From NCBI RefSeq assembly GCF_030413595.1, contig NZ_CP129238.1, positions 2,418,001-2,482,000 of the forward strand: a stretch of DNA of 64,000 nt. Reading direction: 5' to 3'. The notes beneath the pieces were generated by a model. That model searched no databases. It saw only the letters and a program-made list of their open reading frames with translations, and was not told the DNA's origin. This stretch comes from Planococcus liqunii. Its GTDB lineage: Bacteria > Bacillota > Bacilli > Bacillales_A > Planococcaceae. The position numbers and the translations under genes are program-made. Shown here piece after piece: positions 34,952-43,618 of this stretch (position 1 is its first letter; each line of letters starts with the position of its first letter).

Positions 34952-36191
34952 CATTTCCTTCTGTCAGTGTTCGTATGATATAAGATAAAGCTAATTTTAC
35001 CGCTCGCAAGCGATTGGTGTTGCGCATCCCCGATAATTGAAGACGGTAAGCATTGGTGCCGTCTGCTGTCGCAATGCCGATCCACACCGTCCCCGCCGGC
35101 TGGTCGCCGTGCGCATCCGGTCCTGCAGCTCCGGTCAAGCCAACCGCAATATCCGTATCAAACTTCCGGCGCACCGCTTCTGCCATCGCAATAGCGGTTT
35201 CTTCGCTGACAACGCCGGATTCTTTCAGCAGTTCAGGCGCTATCCCCAACTGTTCGATTTTCATTTCTTCATTGTAAGCAATCACGCCGCCCGTAAGAAC
35301 CGCACTGGCGCCCGCTACTGCAGCCAGTTCCGATTGGAAAAGGCCGGCTGTCAGGCTTTCGGCAGCGGAAATGGTCTTGGACTGTTCTTTCAGGAGTTCA
35401 ATTGTCTTCGAAGCCAGGGAATCATTGTCGTAGCCGTACAAGTACTGTCCAACCCGCTCCAGGATTTCCGTTTTTGCCTCGTTGATCAATTCCCATGCCT
35501 GCTCTTCCGAGTTTGTTTTCGCTGTAAGCCGGAGCATGACTTCTCCGTCTGAAGCTAGCGGCGCAATGGTCGGATTGGTTTGCCGGTCCAAAAGGTCCTG
35601 CAGACGGTCTTCAAGCTCCGCCTCTCCAATGCCATAAAACCGCAGCACATGAGACAAAATAACATCCGCCTGATTTAAAAGGCGCGCCAGTTTCGGTTTT
35701 GCCTCAAACTGGAACATCGGCTCCATTTCTTTTGGCGGCCCTGGAAGCAAGATATAAACACGTCCATCTTTTGGATACAGCATTCCCGGAGCCATGCCAT
35801 GGTTATTTACAAGCACATCACTATCCTTTAAAACAAGTGCCTGTTTTTTGTTGTTCTCAGTCATGATGCGGCCGGCACGTTCAAAAAACGCCACAATCGA
35901 CTCAAGCGCTTCCTCATTCATTTCGAGAGTTGTACCCAAATGGCGGGCAATCGTTTCCTTTGTCAAATCGTCTTTGGTCGGGCCAAGTCCGCCTGTAAAG
36001 ATGATCAAATCGGCGCGTTCTTCTGCGATTTGGATCACGTCTTCCAGACGTCCGGCGTTGTCTCCAACCACTGTATGGTAATACACATTGATGCCCAGTT
36101 CAGCAAGATGGCTGGATAAAAAACGGGCATTTGAGTTGGTGATTTGCCCGAGCAGCAGTTCAGAGCCTACTGCAATAATTTCTGCATTCAT
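34938..36191 (-). CDS. cinA: CinA, competence/damage-inducible protein
   Basis: A 417-aa protein with two domains. Residues about 1-170 are a MoCF-like (molybdopterin-binding) domain with AVGSELLLGQITNSNA and FTGGLGPTKDDLTKE. Residues about 250-410 are the CinA C-terminal domain (SAAESLTAGLFQSELAAVAG, VGLTGAAGPDAHGDQPAGTV), which in other bacteria is a nicotinamide-nucleotide deamidase recycling NMN. The N-terminal domain can act as an ADP-ribose pyrophosphatase in some homologues. It lies just before recA, the usual cinA-recA pair, but a terminator at its stop and a separate recA promoter divide them. Confidence 0.96.
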   Translation of the reverse strand: MNAEIIAVGSELLLGQITNSNARFLSSHLAELGINVYYHTVVGDNAGRLEDVIQIAEERADLIIFTGGLGPTKDDLTKETIARHLGTTLEMNEEALESIVAFFERAGRIMTENNKKQALVLKDSDVLVNNHGMAPGMLYPKDGRVYILLPGPPKEMEPMFQFEAKPKLARLLNQADVILSHVLRFYGIGEAELEDRLQDLLDRQTNPTIAPLASDGEVMLRLTAKTNSEEQAWELINEAKTEILERVGQYLYGYDNDSLASKTIELLKEQSKTISAAESLTAGLFQSELAAVAGASAVLTGGVIAYNEEMKIEQLGIAPELLKESGVVSEETAIAMAEAVRRKFDTDIAVGLTGAAGPDAHGDQPAGTVWIGIATADGTNAYRLQLSGMRNTNRLRAVKLALSYIIRTLTEGNARKI

Positions 36192-36220
36192 TGTAACCCC
36201 ACCCCTTTATTTAAAGCTGA

Positions 36221-36799
36221 TTATTTGGAAGCCAGCAATCCCCGGCGGTTGGCATAGAAATAATCCCAGCCGGACCATACGGTAAAGATCAATGCGATGT
36301 ACAGCATGATTTCTCCGAATGGAATGTTTGCTAAAGTGAAAATAGTATTATGGAGCAATAACGCCGAAATCGCCAAAATCTGCGCCGTCGTTTTGATTTT
36401 GCCTAGACTTCCAGCTGCTACAACTTCCCCTTCACCCGCAAGCACCAAGCGCAGTCCGGTTACCGCAAACTCACGGCTGATAATGAGGATGACAATCCAT
36501 GAAGCGGCAAAATCAAGTTCTACCAAAATAATCAAGGCTGCCGACACCAGCAATTTATCAGCAAGCGGATCCAGGAACTTCCCAAAAGTGGTCACCAGGT
36601 TGTATTTGCGTGCATAGTAGCCGTCGACCCAGTCTGTCAAAGAGGCAAAGATAAAAATCAATCCGCCGATAAAATGGGAAACCGGCATGTCCGCTCCGAA
36701 AAGCGTCATGTTCCCCCAGTTAAAATCAACTAGCATAACGATCATGAAAACAGGAATCAATAAAATTCTGGAAATGGTGATGCGGTTTGGAATGTTCAT
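36221..36799 (-). CDS. pgsA: CDP-diacylglycerol-glycerol-3-phosphate 3-phosphatidyltransferase
   Basis: A 192-aa membrane enzyme making phosphatidylglycerophosphate, the first step to phosphatidylglycerol. The CDP-alcohol phosphotransferase motif D-x2-DG-x2-AR-x8-G-x3-D-x3-D is present as DWVDGYYAR, then FGKFLDPLADK (about residues 58-84). Several hydrophobic helices surround it. The N-terminus MNIPNRITISRILLIPVFMI is typical. AAAGGAGAAA precedes the ATG. It stands between rodZ and cinA as in B. subtilis. Confidence 0.97.
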   Translation of the reverse strand: MNIPNRITISRILLIPVFMIVMLVDFNWGNMTLFGADMPVSHFIGGLIFIFASLTDWVDGYYARKYNLVTTFGKFLDPLADKLLVSAALIILVELDFAASWIVILIISREFAVTGLRLVLAGEGEVVAAGSLGKIKTTAQILAISALLLHNTIFTLANIPFGEIMLYIALIFTVWSGWDYFYANRRGLLASK

Positions 36800-36828
36800 C
36801 TTGTTTCTCCTTTCAACCTATCAAGCAA

Positions 36829-36852
36829 AATAGCCATCAAAAGATGGCTATT
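36829..36852 (-). terminator. Attenuator-like hairpin at the rodZ stop
   Basis: AATAGCCATC (36829-36838) pairs with GATGGCTATT (36843-36852). The rodZ stop is inside the stem. Only TTTTG follows on the minus strand, so it probably lowers rather than stops read-through into pgsA. Confidence 0.55.
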
Positions 36853-37720
36853 CCGCTTCTGCAAATCGAATAACGATATTTTGTGTTGTTGCATCGAGCT
36901 TATATTCAACTGGCACGCCATTGACGGCCAGCTGGACATTTGCAGCTTTGCCAAGGCGCAGCTGGACTTGCTTCAGCCCGCTGACATCCAGCTTCTCTGT
37001 GGCACCGGCAGCCATGGTATCCGGCTTAAACAGCTCTTTCTGGTTTGAATCAGCGGCCTGCACCCAAGAAGGGCCGCCTACAACTTTAATGACCAGCTCT
37101 CTTTTAGCTGGACCGGAAAAATCATATGTGGTCGTTTGTCCAGCAGGCTTCCCTGCTTTAATGCTCGCTTTCGGTTCCTTCGGTTCCTCTTTTTTCGGAG
37201 CTTCGGCAGGTTTTTCCGCCTTCTCTTCCGCCGGCTTTTCAGCCGGTTCTGCAGGAGCCTCCTCTGCCGGTTCTTCATACGGCACGCCGCTGTCGTTTGC
37301 GGTGCCTTCTTCGATCGGATCGTTTGTATCCAGATTTGAATAAAAGAAAACCACTACTGCCAATACAGTGACAATGAACAATGCCGCAATCACTTTCGGC
37401 ATGATTTCGTTTGTCCGGCTCGAGGATTGACTGGCGAACGTCTGCCGCCGCGAAGGCGTAGGCGGAGTATAGGGATCTTCTTTGATCGCCGGGATTTCCT
37501 CGTTGTATTGTTCAAACAATTCATCTGGGTGAAGCCCTACCGCCTCGGCGTATTGCTTGATAAAAGCCCGCGAATAAAAAGGGCCCGGCATCATGCTAAA
37601 ATCACCTTCTTCGATCCCAGCCAAATAGCGTTTCTGAATTTTTGTCGCTTCCTGCAAATCCTCTAAACTTAATCCTTTTGCGATTCTCGCTTCTTTCAAG
37701 CGAGTACCTAATTCACTCAA
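36848..37720 (-). CDS. rodZ: RodZ/YmfM-type cytoskeletal membrane protein
   Basis: A 290-aa protein that links the MreB cytoskeleton to the envelope in its family. Residues about 1-70 are a Cro/Xre-type helix-turn-helix (LGTRLKEARIAKGLSLEDLQ). One membrane helix follows near 105-125 (MPKVIAALFIVTVLAVVVFF). A linker very rich in P, A, E and K spans about 145-190, and a C-terminal DUF4115 beta domain ends it. The start is set at TTG 37720, six bases after AGGTG; a GTG three codons earlier overlaps that site. ymfK precedes by 17 bases. Confidence 0.92.
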   Translation of the reverse strand: MSELGTRLKEARIAKGLSLEDLQEATKIQKRYLAGIEEGDFSMMPGPFYSRAFIKQYAEAVGLHPDELFEQYNEEIPAIKEDPYTPPTPSRRQTFASQSSSRTNEIMPKVIAALFIVTVLAVVVFFYSNLDTNDPIEEGTANDSGVPYEEPAEEAPAEPAEKPAEEKAEKPAEAPKKEEPKEPKASIKAGKPAGQTTTYDFSGPAKRELVIKVVGGPSWVQAADSNQKELFKPDTMAAGATEKLDVSGLKQVQLRLGKAANVQLAVNGVPVEYKLDATTQNIVIRFAEAE

Positions 37721-37737
37721 TGCTTTCACCTGCCTGT

Positions 37738-38535
37738 TTAGAAGTTGAAGCCGCCGAACATATCCGATTGATTTTGATCGCCCATAAAGTTATTCCGTTC
37801 CAGCACTTCATAGGTGATTTTTTCATCCGGATGATGGCGCAATTCGATAATGTAGTCGAAGTCTTCAATATTGTATTCGGATTGCTGGACAAACATATCG
37901 GGATGCTCCACCACTTTAATGGTCGGCATGCGCATCATTTCGCGCACCAGCTGCTGATGGCGCTCATCCGCAGAGCGGCGCGTCACAATGCCATCCAAAA
38001 TAAAAATATTGTTCGAGTTGTGTTCATCGCCCATCAAACTGTTCCGCACGGTTTGCTTAATCATGGTGGACGATAGGAAAATCCATTTTTTATTGGCGCT
38101 GACGCTTGCCGCAACAACGGATTCCGTCTTACCAACACGCGGCATTCCACGGATGCCGACCAGTTTATGGCCTTCTTGCTTGAATATCTCCGCCATGAAA
38201 TCAACCAATAACCCCAGCTCGTCGCGGACAAAGCGGAACGTTTTCCGGTCATCGGCATCGCGTTGAATATAGCGGCCATGGCGAACGGCTAAAATATCCC
38301 GAAGTTTAGGTTCGCGGAACTTCTTCACGGCAATCGTCTCGATGGTTGAAACGATTTGCTCGAAGCGTTCCAGCTGAACATCGTGTTCCGCCCGCAGAAG
38401 CATTCCGCGTCTGCCTTGATCGACGCCGTTGATGGTCACAATGTTGACGCGGAGCATTCCGAGAAGTGAAGCTATATCCCCTAATAAACCCGGACGATTC
38501 ACTTGAATTTCGTATTCAAAATACCATTCTTTCAT
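37738..38535 (-). CDS. ymfK: YmfK family protein (DUF3388)
   Basis: A 265-aa conserved Bacillales protein. The N-terminal 70 residues read as an ACT-like domain (YEIQVNRPGLLGDIASLLGM then VNIVTINGVDQ), which usually binds amino acids or small ligands. The C-terminal part has a P-loop-like GIRGMPRVGKTESVVAASVS (about 140) and KWIFLSSTMI, so nucleotide binding is possible. Function is not established. It follows ymfI after a terminator. B. subtilis ymfJ (DUF3243), which lies between them there, is absent. Confidence 0.92.
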   Translation of the reverse strand: MKEWYFEYEIQVNRPGLLGDIASLLGMLRVNIVTINGVDQGRRGMLLRAEHDVQLERFEQIVSTIETIAVKKFREPKLRDILAVRHGRYIQRDADDRKTFRFVRDELGLLVDFMAEIFKQEGHKLVGIRGMPRVGKTESVVAASVSANKKWIFLSSTMIKQTVRNSLMGDEHNSNNIFILDGIVTRRSADERHQQLVREMMRMPTIKVVEHPDMFVQQSEYNIEDFDYIIELRHHPDEKITYEVLERNNFMGDQNQSDMFGGFNF

Positions 38536-38624
38536 TCATCATCCGACCTTTCACATTATGTATATGGCATGTTAAAACCCTATCTCTTATGATAGCTGAT
38601 TTGCTACAGCAAGAAAAGGGGCAA

Positions 38625-38668
38625 TAAAAAAAGGGGCAGGCCTTTAAACCAAGGCCTATCAACCCCTT
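38625..38668 (-). terminator. Terminator after ymfI
   Basis: AAGGGG-AGGCCT pairs with AGGCCT-CCCCTT across 38631-38668; the A run 38625-38630 gives a T tract on the minus strand. Confidence 0.85.
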
Positions 38669-38721
38669 CGCAACTATTTACTCATGCATAAAACCAACGA
38701 AGATAGACAAAAGACCCTTTG

Positions 38722-39441
38722 TTACATGTGCCAGCCGCCGTTGACGTGCAGCGTTTGTCCAGTTATATAATCGGCTTTGCCGCTCACCAAAAAATCAGCC
38801 GCATCGGCTATATCTTGAGGAGACCCGAGCCCAAGGGGAATATCTTCTGATATGGCAAGCAGTTCTTCATCTGAAAAAGATTCATTCATTTTGGTTTGGA
38901 TAAAGCCCGGGGCAATGGCGTTGACACGCGTGCCAGAAAGCGCCATTTCCTTCGCATACGCTTTGACAAAAGCTGACTGCGCCCCTTTGACCGAGGAATA
39001 GACCGTTTCAAGCGCCGCTCCTGTTTCTCCCCAGACCGATGAAACAAACACCACATAAGTTTTAGGGTAGCGATGGAAAAAAGGAGAAATTAGCCGGATG
39101 GCTGAAACCGGGTTGCGGACATGGACACGCCACAAGGCATCCATTTCATCTTCTGTCGTATCAATCAGCATTTTCACTAAAGCATGGCCGCTCGCGACAA
39201 TGATGCATGCCGCGTCAAACACTTGCTCTGCCAATTTCCGGGCCCCATCGTCTTTTGCAAAATCCGCCTGCACACCGATAAATTCCTGGAGAGGATGCTT
39301 TAAAGCCAGCTCGTCAACCAATGCCGATACCGGAGCAGTGTTCCAATGAAGATAAAGCGACCAGCCGGAGCCGGCAAGCTGACGCGAAATCGCTTGTCCA
39401 ATTTCTCCGGAAGCCCCCAATATCACAGCGAAGCGTTTCAC
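38722..39441 (-). CDS. ymfI: Short-chain dehydrogenase YmfI
   Basis: A 239-aa Rossmann-fold oxidoreductase of the classical SDR type. The cofactor motif is LGASGEIGQAI (GxxGxIG, about residues 9-18). The catalytic set is S (VFVSSVWGE), Y and K (VYSSVKGAQSAFVKAYAKEM: Y-x3-K) and the following N. It ends with the SDR tail GQTLHVNGGWHM. It resembles FabG-like reductases, but the substrate is unknown. It starts at GTG overlapping the ymfH stop (GTGA), so it is translated with the M16 pair. Confidence 0.92.
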   Translation of the reverse strand: MKRFAVILGASGEIGQAISRQLAGSGWSLYLHWNTAPVSALVDELALKHPLQEFIGVQADFAKDDGARKLAEQVFDAACIIVASGHALVKMLIDTTEDEMDALWRVHVRNPVSAIRLISPFFHRYPKTYVVFVSSVWGETGAALETVYSSVKGAQSAFVKAYAKEMALSGTRVNAIAPGFIQTKMNESFSDEELLAISEDIPLGLGSPQDIADAADFLVSGKADYITGQTLHVNGGWHM

Positions 39442-40739
39442 ACAGTTTCCTTCTTAGGAGACAGGATGGTAAAGACCGAACGCTGGCTTTCTGCGCTGAC
39501 TGTCGCAAACGCTGCCTGGAGATCCGGCACTTCCAGTGCTTCCAGGAACGGCACTACGTCAAACAGGTTCATGCCGTTAAACGCATAGCGGGTAAACTGA
39601 TTGGCAATATACTCAGGTGAGTTTAATGCTCTCAAGAAAAAGCCGATTTTTTTGCGGCGCACGCGATCGAGATCCGCTTGCCCAAATGGCCATTTTTCCA
39701 TTGCATTACCAAGTGTATGCTGAATTTCCCGGGCCAGCACTTCAGGCTCAGCTGTATCAGAACCGATCAACGCATAGCCGAATCCATTTTCCAAAGAGTA
39801 GTCGAATGAATACGATTCATCGATCCAGCCGCTTTCATAAGCTTGATGATAAAAATCAGACGTGCGGCCGAAAAGAAGCTCATATGCCAGTTGTGCAGCC
39901 AGTTCGTGTTTCAGCATTTCATCTCCTGATAAGTTCAGGGCTTCCGGTTTGATGCCGACAAAGACTTTCGGTTTTTGGACGCTCATTTCCAAGGTCCGTT
40001 CTTTGACGGCCGCTTCAATCGGCTCATCCGGGTACATCCGCACGATTTCTTTCGGCTCTTCAAAGGTTTTTTCGCTTTGGTTTGCTTTGATGAAATCCAT
40101 CATGCTGTCCGGCTCCACAGCGCCGACAATGAACAGCACCATATTCGATGGATGGTAGAACGTGTTATAGCACGTATATAAATGCTCGGCTGTGATATCC
40201 TGGATCGATTCCACTGTACCCGCAATATCAATTTTTACAGGATGGTTTTTGTATAAATTTTCGATGATGCCAAAATAGAGGCGCCAGTCAGGCTGGTCGT
40301 CATACATGGTAATTTCCTGTGCAATGATGCCTTTTTCTTTTTCAACGGTCTTTTCCGTGAAATAAGGGCTTTGCACAAAGTCCAATAAAGTGCCGACATT
40401 TTCAGTGACCTGATCGGTAGCTGAGAACAGATACGCCGTCCGTGTAAAAGACGTGAAGGCATTTGCCGATGCGCCTTGTTTGCTGAATTGCTGGAATACG
40501 TCGCCGTCTTCTTTTTCGAACATTTTATGCTCCAGGAAATGGGCGATGCCATCCGGCACTTTGACCGGTTCCTGCCCGCCGAACGGCACAAAATGGTTAT
40601 CGATGGAACCGTATTTTGTCGTAAACGTGGCGAACGTTTTGGAGAACCCTTTTTTCGGCAGGATGTAAACTTCCAGCCCGTTTGGCAATTGTTCTTTGTA
40701 TAATGTTTCATCCAATTGGTCAAAATGTACTTTATTCAA
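39438..40739 (-). CDS. ymfH: M16-family zinc peptidase YmfH
   Basis: A 433-aa insulinase-type protein. The inverted zinc motif HxxEH is GIAHFLEHKMF (about residue 60), with the distal Glu in TVEKEKGIIAQEI, so this member should be catalytically active. The second half is the non-catalytic M16 domain. ymfH and ymfF together probably form the two halves of one peptidase chamber. The start is placed at TTG 40739, nine bases after AAGGAGG. The ATG at 40748 touches the site directly and is unlikely. It overlaps the end of ymfF and the start of ymfI. Confidence 0.94.
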   Translation of the reverse strand: MNKVHFDQLDETLYKEQLPNGLEVYILPKKGFSKTFATFTTKYGSIDNHFVPFGGQEPVKVPDGIAHFLEHKMFEKEDGDVFQQFSKQGASANAFTSFTRTAYLFSATDQVTENVGTLLDFVQSPYFTEKTVEKEKGIIAQEITMYDDQPDWRLYFGIIENLYKNHPVKIDIAGTVESIQDITAEHLYTCYNTFYHPSNMVLFIVGAVEPDSMMDFIKANQSEKTFEEPKEIVRMYPDEPIEAAVKERTLEMSVQKPKVFVGIKPEALNLSGDEMLKHELAAQLAYELLFGRTSDFYHQAYESGWIDESYSFDYSLENGFGYALIGSDTAEPEVLAREIQHTLGNAMEKWPFGQADLDRVRRKKIGFFLRALNSPEYIANQFTRYAFNGMNLFDVVPFLEALEVPDLQAAFATVSAESQRSVFTILSPKKETV

Positions 40740-42006
40740 CAGAATCATCCTCCTTGCCTGATAGGAAGTACGTCATTTCCAAGGACAATTGCTGTGCTGC
40801 TTGTGCAATGTCTTCTTTCGTGACAGCCTTCCATTTGCTGATCAAATAATCCGGCTCAAACGCTTCCGTCAGTTCCATGTACTGGTCATAGATATCAATC
40901 TGGCCGCGCGCCGAATCGAGTGCTTCTCTCAATTGGTTAACCAGCAATGCTTTTGTCTGATCAAGTTCCGTATCGGTAATATTGCCTTTTTTCACTTCTT
41001 CCAATTGTTCCAGAACTAGCTTCACTGCTTTTTCTTCCAGTTTCGAATCAATGCCCGCCAACACAAACATCAAACCGAACTGGGAAGCGTATGAACTTGA
41101 AACGTAATAAGCCATGCTTTCTTTTTCACGGATATTCACAAACAATTTCGAGTGCGCATAGCCGCCGAGCACGCCGTTCATCAATTGCATCACCGGAAAC
41201 TTCTCGTCGCGGAATGTAATCGGTGTAAAGAAAGCCATATGAAGTTTGCCTTGCTTCATGTCCTCATATTCAACCACGCGCGTTTCCGCTGGCTGCACCA
41301 ATTCTACAGAAGGAGCATCAACTGAAGTTTCCCGATCTTCAAATTTGAAATACTCTTTCAAGTACGCTGAAATGGTTTCGGCCTGGATATCGCCGACCGC
41401 GTAAATTTCAATTTCGTTGTCATGGATCATCGCTTGATATTCTTCAAACAGTTTTTCGTTTGTGACACGCTCCACTTCTTCAAGCGTTCCATTTGCCGGA
41501 ATCGAAGCCGGATGTTCTGGCAGTGCCAGTTCCAGCATGCGCTGCTGCGCATAACGCGTTTTTTCATCAAAAATCGATTCGATTCGCTGCTTTATCGCTT
41601 CTTTCTCACGATTGAAAATCGTTTCTTTGAACAAGCCGTTTTCCAAATTCGGCTTAAACAAAACGATGTACATCAAATTCAAAACCTTTTCGAGTACCCC
41701 TTCTTCTGACAGATACTGGTCATTCACCGTTTCTACGTTCAGCGTCACGATATGTTCGTTGCCTCTTTTGGAAGAATCTATGTAAAGAGATGTGCCGTAT
41801 AAATCGTCAAGCACCATACGAAGTGCTGTATGAGAAGGGTAAACTTCGTTGCTGTGCTGCAGAACGTTCGCCAGGATCGACCGTGCAGACGCTTTTTCTT
41901 TTGTTAATTTATCTTTAAACTTCAACGAAAAATTGATCGTTTTAAATTGCGTCGTTTCGTTGACATGCACATTCACGCCTTTTGCAATATTCATCGTTTG
42001 AAACAT
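40732..42006 (-). CDS. ymfF: M16-family peptidase homologue YmfF (no zinc motif)
   Basis: A 424-aa M16 protein in which the expected HxxEH is not present; the matching place reads VLQHSNEVYPSHTALRMVLD. Like other M16 pairs it is probably the inactive partner that completes the chamber around substrates of YmfH. M16_C features remain (YEDMKQGKLHMAFFTPITFR; SKLFVNIREKESMAYYVSSS). GAGAGGGGAT precedes the ATG at 42006. It is the first gene of ymfF-ymfH-ymfI. A 650-base gene-free region with repeats lies upstream. Confidence 0.94.
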   Translation of the reverse strand: MFQTMNIAKGVNVHVNETTQFKTINFSLKFKDKLTKEKASARSILANVLQHSNEVYPSHTALRMVLDDLYGTSLYIDSSKRGNEHIVTLNVETVNDQYLSEEGVLEKVLNLMYIVLFKPNLENGLFKETIFNREKEAIKQRIESIFDEKTRYAQQRMLELALPEHPASIPANGTLEEVERVTNEKLFEEYQAMIHDNEIEIYAVGDIQAETISAYLKEYFKFEDRETSVDAPSVELVQPAETRVVEYEDMKQGKLHMAFFTPITFRDEKFPVMQLMNGVLGGYAHSKLFVNIREKESMAYYVSSSYASQFGLMFVLAGIDSKLEEKAVKLVLEQLEEVKKGNITDTELDQTKALLVNQLREALDSARGQIDIYDQYMELTEAFEPDYLISKWKAVTKEDIAQAAQQLSLEMTYFLSGKEDDSVE

Positions 42007-42072
42007 ATGGAAATCCCCTCTCTTCGTTCATAGTCTAACTATACCGAACCTTTTCAGCTAAATGCAAATAAT

Positions 42073-42190
42073 GAAAAGCGGAAGTGCCCGGGTAGTTCCG
42101 ACAAGCGCTGGAAGCTTCGCCGGCAATGGCGTCTTTTGCCATTGCCGGTGAGGCTGAAGCGTCTCGAGGAACTGGGCACTGCAGCTAGAC
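42073..42190 (+). repeat. Intergenic palindromic repeat, divergent type I unit (cluster B, unit 1)
   Basis: Begins GAAAAGCGGAAGTGCCCGGG, holds GACAAGCGCTGGAAGC and CTGGGCACTGCAGCTAGAC. The ends GTGCCC and GGGCAC pair, replacing the GGCC pairs of the other units. The inner stem is GGCAATGGC...GCCATTGCC. Confidence 0.8.
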
Positions 42191-42192
42191 AT

Positions 42193-42312
42193 GAAAAGCG
42201 TAGGGGGGCCGTTTAGCCCCGACAAGCGCTGGAGGACTTAAGGAAATGGCGCTCTTGGCCATTTTCCGAAAGGCCGAAGCGACCTCGAGGGGCTGGCCAC
42301 CGGAGCTAGACA
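42193..42312 (+). repeat. Intergenic palindromic repeat, type I unit (cluster B, unit 2)
   Basis: Begins GAAAAGCGTAGG, holds GGCCGTTTAGCCCC and CCTCGAGGGGCTGGCC, and ends GGAGCTAGACAA. It is close to the unit at 28745-28864. Confidence 0.82.
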
Positions 42313-42317
42313 ACAAT

Positions 42318-42540
42318 GAAAAGCGGAAACGGCCGCTTAGCTTCGACAGGCAAGATATGGACCAAAAACAGTTTGGTCCATATCTTTGCGACGAAGCACA
42401 AAGTGCTGCAACGCCCTTTCATGTCCTGAAGCTAGCGCAGCGATGCAGGGACAGGAGCAATAAGGGTTTAGGCGAAGCGGCGCTTTTGCCGCACAGCCAG
42501 GATGGCTTATGACCCGAGGAGCTGGCCGTTGCAGCTAGAC
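42318..42540 (+). repeat. Enlarged type II unit with internal hairpin (cluster B, unit 3)
   Basis: The ends match other units (GAAAAGCGGAAACGGCCG; GAGCTGGCCGTTGCAGCTAGAC) and the GCACAGCCAGGATGGCTTAT segment marks type II. The unit is 223 bases, about 100 longer than usual. The extra part includes a perfect 13-bp hairpin, GATATGGACCAAA (42354-42366) with TTTGGTCCATATC (42372-42384). Confidence 0.78.
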
Positions 42541-42542
42541 AT

Positions 42543-42600
42543 GAAAAGTGTAGGGGGCCGTTTAGCCCCGCCAAGCGCTGGAGGACTTGAGGAAATGGCT
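42543..42600 (+). repeat. Truncated type I unit (cluster B, unit 4)
   Basis: Matches the first 58 bases of unit 2 (GAAAAGTGTAGG..., GGCCGTTTAGCCCC, AAGCGCTGGAGGACTTGAGG) and then stops before the nupQ terminator. Confidence 0.75.
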
Positions 42601-42621
42601 ATTTAGCGTTTTAAGCAAAAC

Positions 42622-42651
42622 AAAAAAGAGCCGTCGAAACGGCTCTTTTTC
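42622..42651 (-). terminator. Terminator after nupQ
   Basis: AAAAAGAGCCGT (42623-42634) pairs with ACGGCTCTTTTT (42639-42650), with T tracts on both strands. Confidence 0.92.
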
Positions 42652-42657
42652 ATTTTC

Positions 42658-43617
42658 TTATCGCTGCCCTTTGATGTACGGAATTCCGTTCGCTTTCGGC
42701 GCATTGGCACGGCCAATGAATCCGGCTAAAGCCAGGATAGTCAGTACGTACGGAAGAATCAGCAAGAAGACGTTTGGAATATCTTGAATATACGGGATGG
42801 ATGGCCCGACAATACTCAAGGATTGGGCGAACCCGAAGAACAACGCTGCGCCCATCGCGCCAAGCGGATGCCATTTGCCGAAGATCATCGCTGCAAGCGC
42901 CATGAACCCTTGGCCGTTGATCGTCGCGTGGCCGAAGTCGCCAGAAATCGTCTGTGCATAGATGGCGCCGCCGATTCCCGCTAAAGCACCGGAAATCATA
43001 ACTGCCACATAACGCATTCTCGCTACATTGATTCCCATTGTATCCGCGGCCATCGGGTGTTCTCCGACAGAACGCAGACGCAGGCCGAATGGCGTTTTGT
43101 AGATTACAAACCAGGCCAAAATCGCAACTGCGATTGCCAGGACAGATGTGTAGTAAACCGAGCTGAAGAACATCGGCCCGATCACTGGAATATCAGACAA
43201 AAACGGAATATCGTTGCGCGAGAAACGCTCCGTGATAAAATCCGTCTGCCCTTTGCCAAAAATCTTTTTCACTAAGTACAACGCCAATGCAATGGCTAAT
43301 AAGTTGATGGCTACACCGGATACCGTCTGGTCTGCACGGAACGAAATTGAAGCAACCGCATGGACTAGCGATAGCAATAAAGCCGCAGCCATTGCCGCAA
43401 TCAATGACAGCCAAGGTGTAGCGTTGCCGAATGTATCTGCAAAAAACAAGTTAAACAATATGCCCACAAAGGCACCAATGACCATCAAACCTTCGAGGCC
43501 GATATTGATGACACCCGATCGCTCGGAAAACACGCCGCCGATAGCAACTAAAATGAGCGGAGCTGCATAAAATATCGCTGAAGGAACGATGAAATACAAA
43601 ACTTCTAAGAAACTCAT
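42658..43617 (-). CDS. nupQ: Nucleoside ABC transporter permease NupQ
   Basis: A 319-aa polytopic permease of the BPD_transp_2 (BmpA-associated) type, the same length as B. subtilis NupQ (YufQ). About eight to ten hydrophobic helices are seen, with the family segments VINIGLEGLMVIGAFVGILF and RSVGEHPMAADTMGINVARM. It pairs with NupP as the membrane channel for purine nucleosides. The start at 43617 follows AAGGAGGCGA; the frame extends 23 codons upstream into nupP's end and is not used. It is the last gene of nupNOPQ. Confidence 0.95.
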   Translation of the reverse strand: MSFLEVLYFIVPSAIFYAAPLILVAIGGVFSERSGVINIGLEGLMVIGAFVGILFNLFFADTFGNATPWLSLIAAMAAALLLSLVHAVASISFRADQTVSGVAINLLAIALALYLVKKIFGKGQTDFITERFSRNDIPFLSDIPVIGPMFFSSVYYTSVLAIAVAILAWFVIYKTPFGLRLRSVGEHPMAADTMGINVARMRYVAVMISGALAGIGGAIYAQTISGDFGHATINGQGFMALAAMIFGKWHPLGAMGAALFFGFAQSLSIVGPSIPYIQDIPNVFLLILPYVLTILALAGFIGRANAPKANGIPYIKGQR

Positions 43618-43618
43618 A

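Noticed and set aside
42246..42512. An 88-codon plus-strand frame within the repeat array
   Set aside because: Made wholly of repeat sequence, no ribosome site; not supported as a gene.
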